DNA from: Thalassolituus sp. UBA674
Lineage (GTDB): Bacteria; Pseudomonadota; Gammaproteobacteria; Pseudomonadales; Oceanobacteraceae
NCBI GenBank assembly: GCA_002298335.1
Contig: DBNK01000036.1
Coordinates: 1 to 64,000 of the forward strand
Direction: 5' to 3'
Length of the DNA stretch: 64,000 bases
Part shown: positions 8,118 through 17,018 of the stretch, piece by piece
Layout of the letters: the number at the start of each line of letters is the position of its first letter
How positions within the stretch are numbered: the stretch's first letter is position 1
Notes under the pieces: model-generated
Seen by the model: the letters and a program-made list of their open reading frames with translations, nothing else
What the model was told of the DNA's origin: nothing
Databases searched by the model: none
Program-made: the position numbers and the translations under genes

Positions 8118-9767
8118 ATGACCAAAGAGAAAGACAGCGGCAGCACACTGAAACTTTCGGTGTCCATGCATCTGGTCCGTTCAGAGATCAACCATGCCCT
8201 GCAGAATGCGCTGAGTCAGCTGGACAATTACGCGTCATTGGGAGAAGGGGAAGGCGACAGTCTGCGCAAGCTGATTGAAGAAATCCGTCAGTTGCACGGC
8301 ACTTTCAAGATGCTTGATTTCCGGGCGGGTGAGCGTCTCTGTGAAGAGGTGACCGAAGCAGTACGCCGTACCGTGAACACAGGTATTGATGCGGCCATGC
8401 TGGAAGCCTGCAGTCTGGCCTTGGTCCATCTGGATAAATACACGGAATTATTACTTGCTGGTCAGTCTGTAGCCCCGTCCCTGCTGGTGCCGGCGATAAA
8501 CCGGGTACGCCGTGAACGTGGCGTTCCACCCTTGCCGGAAAGTGTCTTTTTTCAGGTGAATCTGCGGCCGCGTCTGTCTATCCCGCCGGCAATTCCGAAT
8601 CTGCGCCTGCCATTCCGGCGTCTGCGTCAGGTGGTGCAGTTTGCACTGTTGGGCCTGATGCGCAATACCGATAAAACCGATGATACCCTGCACCTGATTG
8701 GCAAGGCGTTGGCTGCACTGGAAAAGGGCAGCTCCGGTACACTGTCCTGGCCCTTCTGGCGTGTGGCTAAGGCGACCGTTGAGGCTCTGCGTCAGCCGGA
8801 ATTTGATCTCCTGCCAGCACGGGTCTCCATGCTCTCAGCGCTGGACCGGATGGTGCGCAGACTGGCAGAGACCTCAGGTGCTGCTTTTCAGGAGAAGGTT
8901 TCCGACACGCTGCTGAAAGACTTTCTCTGGATCGTCTCCCTTGCACAGCCCGGCAATGAACTCATTGATGATGTACAGCAGATCTATCAGCTGGGTGGTG
9001 GGGTAAAAGAAAAGGATCTGGCTTTCTCCCGTCAGAGCCTGAGTGGACCTGACCGGTCAGCCATTCTGTCGTTTGTGAAAGCGCTGCAGCAGGAAATCCA
9101 CAGTCTGAAAGATCTGGTAGACCGGGATGAGCGGGTAGACAGTTACACTTTGTCGGATCAGGAGTTGGCCGAACGTCTGGAACGCATTTCCGATACGCTG
9201 ACCATGGTTGAAATGAACAAGGCGGCAGAGCAGGCGGATCGCATCATCCGTGATCTGCGTTCTGGTCACCGTGATCAGAGTCAGGTTGCGGAGGGCATCG
9301 TCCGGATCGAGCTGGAATTGCAGAAACTCGAGCTTAACCGCCAGCTGACCGATAACGCCACGGTAGACCCGGTGACCCTGCGCGAAGGTATGATTGCCTT
9401 GGTCTCAGAGGGTGTCAGTTCGCTGCTGACCGTGAAGCACGCTATTGCCTGGTACATCGATGATGGCGATAAATCGCATCTTACTTCGGTAGTGCATACT
9501 TTGGAGGAAGTCTCCGGTGCCGTCACCTTCCTTGAGAAGGACGGGCTCAGTGCCATTCTCGATGACCTCGCCGTGTTTGTCCGTGATCAGCTGCTGCCGG
9601 AGGATAAGAGTGCTGTACCCGGTACCGTCGAGGCCTTTGCTGATGCCGTTACTGCCGTTGAATACTATCTCGATACCCTGAACAACCCTATGCCGTCTAC
9701 GGACGATGCACTGGAGCTGGCACGTCGTTGTACGGATACAATTCTGGACCCCCATGCTGCAGATTAG
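8118..9767 (+). CDS. fimL: FimL-like scaffold (ChpA N-terminal homologue), twitching motility/cAMP regulation
   Basis: Resembles P. aeruginosa FimL, a homologue of the N-terminal, non-kinase part of ChpA that affects type IV pilus function and cAMP/Vfr signalling. The identification rests on position (nhaB-fimL), length (549 against about 560) and the helical Hpt-like repeats. In the first repeat (about residues 45-85) the site where a phosphotransfer His would fall reads RQLHGTFKMLDF, with Arg57 at the expected His position, so it is probably phosphorylation-dead as in FimL. No CheA kinase, CheW or receiver domain is present. Its pili genes are not in the window. Confidence 0.8.
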   Translation: MTKEKDSGSTLKLSVSMHLVRSEINHALQNALSQLDNYASLGEGEGDSLRKLIEEIRQLHGTFKMLDFRAGERLCEEVTEAVRRTVNTGIDAAMLEACSLALVHLDKYTELLLAGQSVAPSLLVPAINRVRRERGVPPLPESVFFQVNLRPRLSIPPAIPNLRLPFRRLRQVVQFALLGLMRNTDKTDDTLHLIGKALAALEKGSSGTLSWPFWRVAKATVEALRQPEFDLLPARVSMLSALDRMVRRLAETSGAAFQEKVSDTLLKDFLWIVSLAQPGNELIDDVQQIYQLGGGVKEKDLAFSRQSLSGPDRSAILSFVKALQQEIHSLKDLVDRDERVDSYTLSDQELAERLERISDTLTMVEMNKAAEQADRIIRDLRSGHRDQSQVAEGIVRIELELQKLELNRQLTDNATVDPVTLREGMIALVSEGVSSLLTVKHAIAWYIDDGDKSHLTSVVHTLEEVSGAVTFLEKDGLSAILDDLAVFVRDQLLPEDKSAVPGTVEAFADAVTAVEYYLDTLNNPMPSTDDALELARRCTDTILDPHAAD

Positions 9768-10407
9768 TCTGATATTTCTCCTCCTCGTCATCTCAGGTAT
9801 GGCGTTGTTTGCTGCTGTGCGTCTGTTATGGCGTAAAGGCTGGATTGGTCAGTGGCTGCGCGGCACAGCCGGTATCGCCCTGTTGTTGTTAATGGGGAGC
9901 ATGGCTATGGCCGGGTTTGATCTGCTCAAATACCGGGCACTGTCTGAACAGGAAGATCTGGCGACGGTTTACATTGATCAGGCCGGGGATCAGCTGTTTG
10001 ATGTCACCATTGAAACGCCGGACCATAGCCGCACCCACTATCAGCTGCGCGGAGATCAGTGGCAGCTGGATGTCCGTCTGCTGGTCTGGAAGGGCCCCTT
10101 TCTGGCGTTAGGAGCTGATCCGCTGTACCGGCTGGACCGTCTCTCGGGCCGTTATCTCTCGCTTGAACAGGAGCGTACCGCAGAACGATCTGTTTATGCG
10201 CTGAGTGATTCCGACAGCTTTGCTGCTGCTTTTGATATCTGGAGCTGGCTGAAGAATTATGATCTGTGGCTGGACGCCGATTTCGGCAGTGCGGTGTACA
10301 TGCCGATGGGGGATGGGGTGATCTATGATGTTTACCGGACGCCCAGGGGTATCGTTGCCCGTCCGGCAAATGAGCGGGCAGTGCAGGCCGTGACCATCGA
10401 CTGGTAG
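9754..10407 (+). CDS. Inner-membrane protein of unknown function
   Basis: The start at ATG 9754, inside the end of fimL, gives 217 residues and removes an unlikely upstream extension. Two hydrophobic segments occupy about residues 4-22 and 30-50; the rest is a soluble, probably periplasmic beta-rich domain with many Asp and Tyr residues. The 14-base overlap with fimL implies translational coupling, so it may act with FimL. Homologues near fimL are, as I recall, sometimes labelled as multidrug-efflux related, but nothing in this short protein supports a transport role. Confidence 0.7.
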   Translation: MLQISLIFLLLVISGMALFAAVRLLWRKGWIGQWLRGTAGIALLLLMGSMAMAGFDLLKYRALSEQEDLATVYIDQAGDQLFDVTIETPDHSRTHYQLRGDQWQLDVRLLVWKGPFLALGADPLYRLDRLSGRYLSLEQERTAERSVYALSDSDSFAAAFDIWSWLKNYDLWLDADFGSAVYMPMGDGVIYDVYRTPRGIVARPANERAVQAVTIDW

Positions 10408-10434
10408 CCGGAGTCAGACGGCCTGCATTTCACC

Positions 10435-10749
10435 TCAGCCCGGGAACAGCTTCTGCAGCTTGGTCGCCTGCATGATGTCGCCTTCGACTTTCAGTTTGCC
10501 GGACATGAAGGCCATCATGCCATCCAGCTCACCGGAAGCCAGCTTCTGCAGGGTTTCACTGTTCATGCTCAGAGTGACATTCGGATCGGCCGCTTCGCCG
10601 TCGCCCATGCCACAGGCACCGTCTTTGATGGTCAGGTGATAAGTCCCCTGATCTTCGATGTTGAACTGGAACACAATGTTTTCACCTTGTGCCGCCGCAG
10701 GATCAAAGCGGTCGTTCATCTTTTCAATAAATTCAGCAGCAGTCGCCAT
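10435..10749 (-). CDS. SCP2 sterol-carrier-like lipid-binding protein
   Basis: A 104-residue stand-alone SCP2 domain, recognisable from the DPNVTLSM strand and the C-terminal LDGMMAFMSGKLKVEGD block that forms the base of the lipid tunnel. The start is taken at ATG 10749 with AGGAAAG upstream; the longer reading adds 28 residues of unrelated sequence. Such proteins bind acyl-CoA or other hydrophobic ligands; in bacteria the ligand is mostly unknown. It is convergent with the membrane protein gene at 9754. Confidence 0.88.
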   Translation of the reverse strand: MATAAEFIEKMNDRFDPAAAQGENIVFQFNIEDQGTYHLTIKDGACGMGDGEAADPNVTLSMNSETLQKLASGELDGMMAFMSGKLKVEGDIMQATKLQKLFPG

Positions 10750-10904
10750 AACTCTTTCCTTCTGAACAGAGAAGCCCGCAAGCGGACGTAAAAACTGGCC
10801 GATCACTCTAGGTTGCTGGTCCTGGGCTGTCAATCATCTTCACACAGCCTGACACTGGTGGCGCAACACGTCGTGAGTACCCGTGCCCGATCATGAAGTT
10901 AGGC

Positions 10905-10932
10905 TTGCCCCAGCGGATGGTTCGGTTATGCT
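10905..10932 (+). promoter_or_regulatory. Candidate sigma-70 promoter for sohB
   Basis: TTGCCC (10905-10910) and TATGCT (10927-10932) are separated by 16 bases, a plausible -35/-10 pair directed at sohB. The start would fall near 10939, leaving a 5' leader of about 110 bases that contains the hairpin listed next. Confidence 0.45.
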
Positions 10933-10946
10933 GACCTGTCTGATGG

Positions 10947-10996
10947 CCCAGGTCCCGCTGTCACTGAGTTGACGGAGTCTGTCTGGGACTTTTTTA
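10947..10996 (+). terminator. Terminator-like hairpin inside the sohB leader
   Basis: GGTCCC...GGGACT brackets an inner GTCA/TGAC stem and is directly followed by six T residues. It lies between the candidate promoter and sohB, so it would end most transcripts early: either an attenuator or the end of a roughly 55-base small RNA. Confidence 0.45.
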
Positions 10997-11050
10997 ATTG
11001 CTAACCGGCCGTGCTCAGCGTTCTGAGGGCAGGCCCTAAGGAAATATTCT

Positions 11051-12112
11051 GTGGAATTTCTGACGGATTACGGCAGCTTCCTGCTGAAAGTCATTACTCT
11101 GGTTGTTGCTATTCTGATCGTCACCGGTGGCCTGATTGCATTGGCCTCCCGTCAGCGCGGCTCCTCATCAGAGGGGCATCTGAAAATCCGTAAGCTCAAT
11201 GACGAGCTTGAAGATCATAAAGAGCAGCTGGAAGACGCCGTCAGCACAGAAGCACTGCTGAAGGCCCGTAATAAAGAGCGCAAAAAGCAGGACAAAGCCA
11301 AAGCCAAAGAAGAGAAGAAGCTGGCCGCCAAGCCCACTGAAGCCCAGGCACGCAAACGTGTCTGGGTCATTGACTTTGACGGCGACATCCGCGCCAGTGA
11401 CGTTGAACTCATGCGTCAGGAAATCACCGCGGTGCTGACCATGGCAGAGAAAGAAGACGAAGTCGTCGTGCGTCTGGAGAGTGGCGGCGGTATGGTGCAT
11501 TCCTACGGCCTGGCAGCGTCACAGCTGAAGCGTATCCGCGACAAAGGCATCAGTCTGACCATCTGTATCGACCGGGTGGCTGCCAGTGGTGGTTATATGA
11601 TGGCCTGCCTGGCTAACCGCATGGTGGCCGCGCCGTTCGCCATTATCGGCTCCATTGGTGTCGTTGCTCAGGTGCCGAACTTCAACAAGTTACTGAAGAA
11701 AAACGACATTGATTATGAACTCTTCACCGCTGGAGAGTTCAAGCGCACCATCACCATGTTCGGGGAAAACACCGACAAGGCACGGGAAAAATTCCAGAGT
11801 GACCTGGAAGACACCCATGGTCTGTTCAAGGCACACGTCAAACAGTTCCGTCCGCGTGTGGACATCGATGCCATTGCCACCGGTGATGTCTGGTACGGCA
11901 TTCAGGCCATCGACCTGAAGCTCATTGACGAAGTGGGCACCAGTGATGATTACCTGATGAGCGCCTGTAATGATTCCGACGTATTCATGGTCAGTTACGA
12001 ATTCCGCAAAACGCTGCAGGAAAAACTGGGTATGGCAGTCCAGAATGGTGTAGCTCAGGCCGTGACGCGGATCCTCACCGCCGTGAATAACCAACTGCAG
12101 ACAAAAGGATAA
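11051..12112 (+). CDS. sohB: SohB-like inner-membrane serine peptidase (S49 family)
   Basis: Member of the S49/SppA family of membrane-associated Ser/Lys peptidases. It starts at GTG 11051 after AAGGAAAT and has 353 residues, close to E. coli SohB (349). There is one N-terminal membrane segment (about residues 12-34), a highly charged Lys/Glu/Ala helix that is probably coiled coil (about 45-95), then the S49 domain with the nucleophile Ser in VAASGGYMMA and a Lys in GEFKRT as the probable general base. Six bases separate it from acuI, so the two form an operon; the pair also neighbours in Pseudomonas as I recall. Confidence 0.9.
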   Translation: MEFLTDYGSFLLKVITLVVAILIVTGGLIALASRQRGSSSEGHLKIRKLNDELEDHKEQLEDAVSTEALLKARNKERKKQDKAKAKEEKKLAAKPTEAQARKRVWVIDFDGDIRASDVELMRQEITAVLTMAEKEDEVVVRLESGGGMVHSYGLAASQLKRIRDKGISLTICIDRVAASGGYMMACLANRMVAAPFAIIGSIGVVAQVPNFNKLLKKNDIDYELFTAGEFKRTITMFGENTDKAREKFQSDLEDTHGLFKAHVKQFRPRVDIDAIATGDVWYGIQAIDLKLIDEVGTSDDYLMSACNDSDVFMVSYEFRKTLQEKLGMAVQNGVAQAVTRILTAVNNQLQTKG

Positions 12113-12118
12113 GCAACC

Positions 12119-13111
12119 ATGACATTTCTCGCCTACCGGGTAACCGAATCGGATTCGGGCTATCAGGGTCAATGGACAGAACGCACGGATGATGACCTGC
12201 CCGCGGGTGATGTCCTGATTGAGGTGAAATACTCCTCACTGAATTACAAAGACGCACTGTCGGCCAGTGGCAACAAAGGGGTGACCCGCGAATACCCTCA
12301 TACACCGGGTATTGATGCTGCAGGCGTTGTCATCAGCAGTGACTCGGACAAATTCAGCCCCGGCGATGAAGTGGTGCTGTTTGGTTATGACCTGGGTATG
12401 AACACCGACGGTGGCTTCGGCCAGCATATCCGCGTACCGGCGTCCTGGGTACTGACCTTGCCAGCCGGAATGACACTGGCCGACAGTATGTGCTGGGGTA
12501 CGGCAGGATTTACCGCCGCTCTGAGTGTGCTCAAGCTGGAAGCCTATGGCATGACCCCGGATAAAGGCCCGGTCGTCGTTACCGGCGCCACCGGTGGTGT
12601 CGGCTCGGTTGGCGTCTCATTGCTGAAACACCTCGGCTACGACGTTATTGCTGTATCCGGCAAGGCCCAACAGACCGACTGGCTCAAATCACTGGGAGCC
12701 AGCTCTGTGGTTGCCCGCGATGACCTGATGGCGCTGAAAGGCAAAGCCATCGCCAAACCTGTTTATCAGGCAGCACTGGATACCGTAGGTGGCGAAATGC
12801 TGTCAGCACTGATTCCGCAGATTATGCCCGGCGGTGGCGTGTCGACCTGTGGTATGGTCGGCGGCGTTAAAGTCGAGGCCAGTATTTTCCCCTTTATCCT
12901 GCGCGGCGTCGGACTTCTGGGCGTGGACTCTGTTGAGATTCCGCATCCGCTCAAACAGCAGGTACTGAATTCGCTGGCGGCGGAGTGGAAATTGCCGGAG
13001 ATTGAAGGTCTGACGACCACTATTGGTCGGGGTCAGTTGGCGGAGACGCTGGCTAAGATTCTGCAGGGGCAGGGGACAGGGCGGTACAGACTGGATCTGG
13101 GGAAAGACTGA
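12119..13111 (+). CDS. acuI: AcuI/YhdH-family NADPH-dependent acrylyl-CoA/quinone reductase
   Basis: Zinc-free medium-chain dehydrogenase of the YhdH/AcuI family, which reduces acrylyl-CoA to propionyl-CoA and protects cells from acrylate. An N-terminal GroES-like domain contains LNYKDALSASG and TPGIDAAG; the Rossmann domain starts at VVVTGATGGVGS, and the family-typical SKASR-like NADPH site is represented by AVSGKAQQ. Length (330) fits. In marine bacteria the family is linked to DMSP breakdown, but no DMSP genes are present here, so general acrylate detoxification is the cautious call. Confidence 0.9.
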   Translation: MTFLAYRVTESDSGYQGQWTERTDDDLPAGDVLIEVKYSSLNYKDALSASGNKGVTREYPHTPGIDAAGVVISSDSDKFSPGDEVVLFGYDLGMNTDGGFGQHIRVPASWVLTLPAGMTLADSMCWGTAGFTAALSVLKLEAYGMTPDKGPVVVTGATGGVGSVGVSLLKHLGYDVIAVSGKAQQTDWLKSLGASSVVARDDLMALKGKAIAKPVYQAALDTVGGEMLSALIPQIMPGGGVSTCGMVGGVKVEASIFPFILRGVGLLGVDSVEIPHPLKQQVLNSLAAEWKLPEIEGLTTTIGRGQLAETLAKILQGQGTGRYRLDLGKD

Positions 13112-13137
13112 GTATTATTTGGTTCACCTTGTAGGCC

Positions 13138-13357
13138 GTCATTGCGATATCTTGTTACGAGCATGCGAAGCAATCCAGAGTAGTTTTTAGGCCCGTCATC
13201 CCCGCGAAACCGGGGAATCCATTCAAGTAGTTGTTATTTTCGCTCCTGGGAGGAGGCATTCCTCCCAGGAGCGAGAACCAAAATCAAATCATTGGACTTC
13301 TCGCATTAAAGTCATCGATGGACGTTTCTGGATTACTTCTCTAGTGCTCGCAATGAC
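13138..13357. repeat. 220-bp MITE-like inverted-repeat element
   Basis: The intergenic stretch begins with GTCATTGCGA and ends with the exact reverse complement TCGCAATGAC. A second pair lies just inside: GAAGCAATCCAGA at 13167-13179 against TCTGGATTACTTC at 13327-13339, 12 of 13 positions complementary. The centre has a perfect 14-bp inverted repeat with a 5-base loop (13241-13273) and a GTCATCCCCG...CGGGGAATCC hairpin (about 13195-13219). There is no coding capacity. It resembles a non-autonomous miniature transposon, at the left edge of the region that interrupts the acuI-cysI backbone. Confidence 0.7.
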
Positions 13358-13383
13358 AAAAGTTTTTAAGGAAAGAATAGGCA

Positions 13384-14544
13384 TCAATCCCTCCTTAATT
13401 TCTCCCTCACAGCTATCGGCGTCGGATAGTTAAACACCACAATATAACTCGACACCACAAAGGTAATAATCGCCGTCGCCTGTATCAGCAGCGATGCCTG
13501 CTCACTCAGTAAATGAGCTTCCAGCGCGACAAAGGCAATCAGGAGTGAAAATTCGCTGATCTGCCCGAGCCGGAAGCCGACATCCCACGCCAGCCCGGGT
13601 TTTTCACTGAAGCGGCCGAGCAACAGGCGGAAACTCACGGGTTTGAACAGGAGTACGGCCAACGCCAGCAGGGAAGCACCGAGTATCACATCATCAAGTA
13701 TCAGCAGGTTAAGACCTGCGCCCAGCGCAAAGAAAAACATCACCAGAAAGAAATCACGTAAGGGTTTCAGGCTGATGGCAATAAATTGGGCGATGGGTGA
13801 GGTGGCGAGCGTGACACCCGCGATAAAGGCACCGATTTCTTCACTGAGTCCGGCGAGCCTGGCGACTTCGGCACAGGTGAGACACCAGCCGATGGCCAGG
13901 ATAAAAAGATACTCCTGAAAGCGGTCAAAACGGCGGATCAGCGGCAGCAATATCCAGCGCACGGTGGCGTAACTGCCCAGCGCCAGGACCGGCAATGCCG
14001 CGAATGGTTGCCACACCGGCATGCTGCGTTCGCCTGCGAGGACGCTCAGCAGCACCAGTACCAGAATGGCGATCATATCCTGAATGAGCAGCAGACCCAC
14101 CATGAGTTCGCCCACAGGCTTATGGTGCAGAACCGTGGTGGGCAGTAGCTTGAGGCCGATGATAGTGCTTGAAAACATGGTAGCCAGCCCGACCACTATG
14201 GCGTCCATCGCACTGAAGCCAAGGGCATACGTCAGTCCGCTGCCAAGTAAAAAGAACAACAGGGAACTGATAATGGCGACCAGCATGGCTTTGCGTAATA
14301 CGGCAAAGAGGGAGGCCGGTTGCATGTCGAGACCGAGCAGGAACAGCAGGAAAATAATGCCGATATGCGCCATGTCGGAAAGACGGTCCGGATGTTCAAT
14401 CCAGCCCATGCCGAACGGTCCTGCAATCGCGCCCAGCGCAATGTAAGCGATTAAAACCGGTTGGCGGGTATACAGGGCTACTGTGGCCAGCACCATGGCA
14501 CCGGCAAAAATAAGAAAGAACGAAAAGACGATATCCTGAGGCAT
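13384..14544 (-). CDS. Kef-type monovalent cation:proton antiporter (CPA2 family)
   Basis: Integral membrane antiporter with about 12 hydrophobic segments, matching the membrane core of KefB/KefC/RosB-type proteins. The start at ATG 14544 has GGAGAA upstream and gives 386 residues. Motifs include FLLFLLGLDMQP and GLLLIQDMIAILVL, where the Gln-Asp pair is the usual ion-binding site. It lacks the C-terminal TrkA-N domain of KefB/C, ending right after the membrane part, so it is a core-only antiporter. K+ or Na+ selectivity cannot be told. It is the first gene of the region inserted between acuI and cysI. Confidence 0.85.
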   Translation of the reverse strand: MPQDIVFSFFLIFAGAMVLATVALYTRQPVLIAYIALGAIAGPFGMGWIEHPDRLSDMAHIGIIFLLFLLGLDMQPASLFAVLRKAMLVAIISSLLFFLLGSGLTYALGFSAMDAIVVGLATMFSSTIIGLKLLPTTVLHHKPVGELMVGLLLIQDMIAILVLVLLSVLAGERSMPVWQPFAALPVLALGSYATVRWILLPLIRRFDRFQEYLFILAIGWCLTCAEVARLAGLSEEIGAFIAGVTLATSPIAQFIAISLKPLRDFFLVMFFFALGAGLNLLILDDVILGASLLALAVLLFKPVSFRLLLGRFSEKPGLAWDVGFRLGQISEFSLLIAFVALEAHLLSEQASLLIQATAIITFVVSSYIVVFNYPTPIAVREKLRRD

Positions 14545-14635
14545 GGGGTTCTCCGTCACCTGCCTCAAGACTAATTCAGCCTTGGCGTAAAAGGAAACCG
14601 GCCGTGGCTTTTTTTAATGCTGCGAACTTACCGGC

Positions 14636-15556
14636 TCAGTGTTGCAGAGCCATCGCAGCATGGCTGGAGAGGGCATCTGCCAGTGCGGTAATGTCGCTGA
14701 GTTTTACCAGGGGCTGCTGCCACTCTGCCGGTATGGCATCGATGCCATAAAAGGCTCCGGCCAGCTGACCGCAGATGGCGCCGGTGGTGTCGGCGTCATC
14801 GCCGAGATTCACTGCCGCCAGTATGGCGTCTTCAAAGCTGTCATGATGCACAAAACACCAGAGAGCAGCCTCCAGAGACTCTGCAACATACCCGCTGCCG
14901 CGGATCTCATCGTATGATTTGCTCAGGTATGAACCCTGCTGGACCGCCTGAACCCTCTTTGTCTGTGCCTGATAAGTCACTTTCTCCAGCTGTTGTTTGG
15001 TATTCCCGTTAAACAGAGCGGTTAACAGAGCGGCGAAATAGCGGCAGGCATCGACGCATTCGGCGGCGGCGTGGGTTGTGCGGGAGCTGTCGGCGGCATA
15101 GCGGATGGCTTGTGACTCGTCAGGAAAATAAAACATCACCACAGGCGCGAGCCGCATCAGGGAACCGTTCCCGGCGGAGAAGGGGTGCACTGAACCGGCA
15201 AACGGATTGCCATCGTCCTGATAGCGCTGCAGCGCCGAACGAGTGGCATTACCGATATCAAAACAGACACCGGTACTGCTCATATAACCTTCTTTCCACC
15301 AGCGCACGTAACGCTGCATCTGATCGTCAGCATCAAAGCCATTCTGCTCCAGCAGCGACGTCGCCAGACACAGTGCCATGGCGGTATCGTCGGTCCATTC
15401 CCCCGGGCTCAGATGAAACGGGCCGCCACCGGTCATCCCGGTAACCGGCTCAAAGGATCCCCTGGGCATGAATTCCAGCGTGGTGCCAACTGCATCACCA
15501 CAGGCCAGACCGGTCAGGCAGCCGCGGAAGCGCTGTTGCAGAGAGAGTGATGCCAT
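14636..15556 (-). CDS. draG: ADP-ribosyl-[dinitrogen reductase] hydrolase, DraG-like
   Basis: Removes ADP-ribose from an arginine of its target; DraG reactivates nitrogenase iron protein (NifH). The ATG at 15556 (GGAG six bases upstream) is preferred over a GTG 15 bases earlier, giving 306 residues against roughly 290 in Rhodospirillum rubrum. Metal-binding motifs are visible: CGDAVG near the N-terminus, WTDDTAM with Asp56/Asp57, and GDDADTTGAICG near the C-terminus, as in DraG. The divergent partner draT 76 bases away makes DraG a much better call than a generic ADP-ribosylglycohydrolase. A drawback is that nifH is not in this window. Confidence 0.88.
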   Translation of the reverse strand: MASLSLQQRFRGCLTGLACGDAVGTTLEFMPRGSFEPVTGMTGGGPFHLSPGEWTDDTAMALCLATSLLEQNGFDADDQMQRYVRWWKEGYMSSTGVCFDIGNATRSALQRYQDDGNPFAGSVHPFSAGNGSLMRLAPVVMFYFPDESQAIRYAADSSRTTHAAAECVDACRYFAALLTALFNGNTKQQLEKVTYQAQTKRVQAVQQGSYLSKSYDEIRGSGYVAESLEAALWCFVHHDSFEDAILAAVNLGDDADTTGAICGQLAGAFYGIDAIPAEWQQPLVKLSDITALADALSSHAAMALQH

Positions 15557-15632
15557 ATTGAACTCCGTCACATCAGTCCGTCAGAAGATGAACTTATAAT
15601 CTACCTCAGGCTTCCACGTCAGAGATGCGATC

Positions 15633-16454
15633 TTGGTCGAAGAACAGACAGAAATCCGCACCCGGCTTCCCCTTCCTGTGACGGCGTACCAGACTCTGAA
15701 CCGCTGTAATCTGCCCGCGCACGTTCTGGGCAGCCTTGCCTTTCAACAGGCGCCGCAGTCATTGCGGCTGGATGGCGTCACTGAGCTGCACCGCCGCCTG
15801 TTTGAGAGTCTGGCGGGGGAGAACGATCCGGCACGCCGGGCCCTGTATTTTCAGGACTACATGGACGCCAGCTTCTTACTGCCCGACAGGCATGACGTAC
15901 GCCTCGACCGGGATAACGCCAACTACCTGCGTGTATTGCGTGGCTGGATGTTCAGCGCCGACAGCGATGAGGGGGCGGTGATCAAGGGCTGGGTGGAATC
16001 CCGGTTTGGACTGCTGCCGCGTTATCACCGTGGCGAAATCGCCGGGCAGGAGAGCGACAGCTATCTGGCCTTCCGTCACCGTTATGCCACTGCGCTGTAC
16101 AATACCAACGCCCTGGAAGCCCAGTTGGATCTGTTGTACAGCTTCTCTCAGTACGAACTGCACCGGCGCTGGCCGGGCCGGAGTCACCTGTCCCTGTTCC
16201 GTGGCACCGATGACTGGGACCGGCTGACGCTGATCACGGAGCAGTCCGATAATAAAGCCATCCTGTTGCTGAACAATATTAACGCCTTCACTTCAGATGA
16301 AGGCTATGCCGCGGCTTTTGGCTCTCATCTCATGACGGCGCAGATTCCACTGGCCAAAATTCTCTATTTTCCGGGCTTGTTGCCCGGACAGTTTCAGGGC
16401 GAACATGAGTTCATGGTGATCGGTGGCCTGTTACAGGTCAGCCGGGTGTACTGA
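15633..16454 (+). CDS. draT: NAD+-dinitrogen-reductase ADP-D-ribosyltransferase, DraT
   Basis: Transfers ADP-ribose from NAD+ to a surface arginine of NifH, switching nitrogenase off in response to ammonium or energy loss. The 273-residue length matches the DRAT family (R. rubrum about 276), and sequences such as ESRFGLLPRYH and SLFRGTDDWD are typical of the family. No ATG is available in frame: TTG 15633 is the longest reading, with only a weak ribosome site, so the exact start is uncertain. A TATAAT lies at 15595-15600 in the draG-draT gap. It is followed after 12 bases by the phosphatase gene, so both belong to one transcript. Confidence 0.88.
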   Translation: MVEEQTEIRTRLPLPVTAYQTLNRCNLPAHVLGSLAFQQAPQSLRLDGVTELHRRLFESLAGENDPARRALYFQDYMDASFLLPDRHDVRLDRDNANYLRVLRGWMFSADSDEGAVIKGWVESRFGLLPRYHRGEIAGQESDSYLAFRHRYATALYNTNALEAQLDLLYSFSQYELHRRWPGRSHLSLFRGTDDWDRLTLITEQSDNKAILLLNNINAFTSDEGYAAAFGSHLMTAQIPLAKILYFPGLLPGQFQGEHEFMVIGGLLQVSRVY

Positions 16455-16466
16455 GGGAGTTCTGCC

Positions 16467-17018
16467 ATGTCATTGATACGCACCAGCCAGACCCATCCGT
16501 TACAGATCGCCGAAGTGGCAGCGGCTAACGGACGTATCGGTATTACCTTTTGTCCGGGCAAACACGACCGTATGGCCGTCACAGGCATCTGGGCACGGGA
16601 TCTGGGCATCGATCTGGATGCCATCCGGCACTGGGGTGCAGAACGGATTCTGACATTGGTCGAACCCAAAGAGCTGCTGGAGTTAAAGGTGCCGGCACTC
16701 GGTCACGAGGTGCACGTACGCGGTATGGTCTGGCATCACCTGCCCATTGCTGATTATTCAGTGCCCGGTGAAGGCTTCGAGCTGGCCTGGCTGGAAGAGG
16801 GTAAGGCGATCCGCCAGCTGTTGCGACAGGGCGGCAAAGTCGTCGTGCACTGCAAAGGTGGGTTAGGCCGGGCCGGGATGATTGCTGCGAGGCTTCTGGT
16901 GGAACTGGGTGTACCAGCCGATGAGGCGATTCATCAGGTACGTGCTGTCCGACACGGTGCTATAGAAACTCCCGCACAGCTGGCAGTGGTCAGACGCACT
17001 CAGGTACAGCATGACTGA
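16467..17018 (+). CDS. CDKN3-like dual-specificity protein phosphatase
   Basis: A 183-residue cysteine phosphatase. The signature CX5R loop reads HCKGGLGRAG, with Cys129 as nucleophile and Arg135 binding phosphate, and Asp96 in IADYSVP is the likely general acid. The fold most resembles CDKN3/KAP-type dual-specificity phosphatases. GGGAG before ATG 16467 and the 12-base gap to draT indicate co-transcription. Related phosphatase domains are, as I recall, found next to or fused with DraG-type hydrolases, so a role in the same regulatory circuit is plausible. The substrate is unknown; the next gene, kinase-like, is an obvious partner candidate. Confidence 0.82.
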   Translation: MSLIRTSQTHPLQIAEVAAANGRIGITFCPGKHDRMAVTGIWARDLGIDLDAIRHWGAERILTLVEPKELLELKVPALGHEVHVRGMVWHHLPIADYSVPGEGFELAWLEEGKAIRQLLRQGGKVVVHCKGGLGRAGMIAARLLVELGVPADEAIHQVRAVRHGAIETPAQLAVVRRTQVQHD

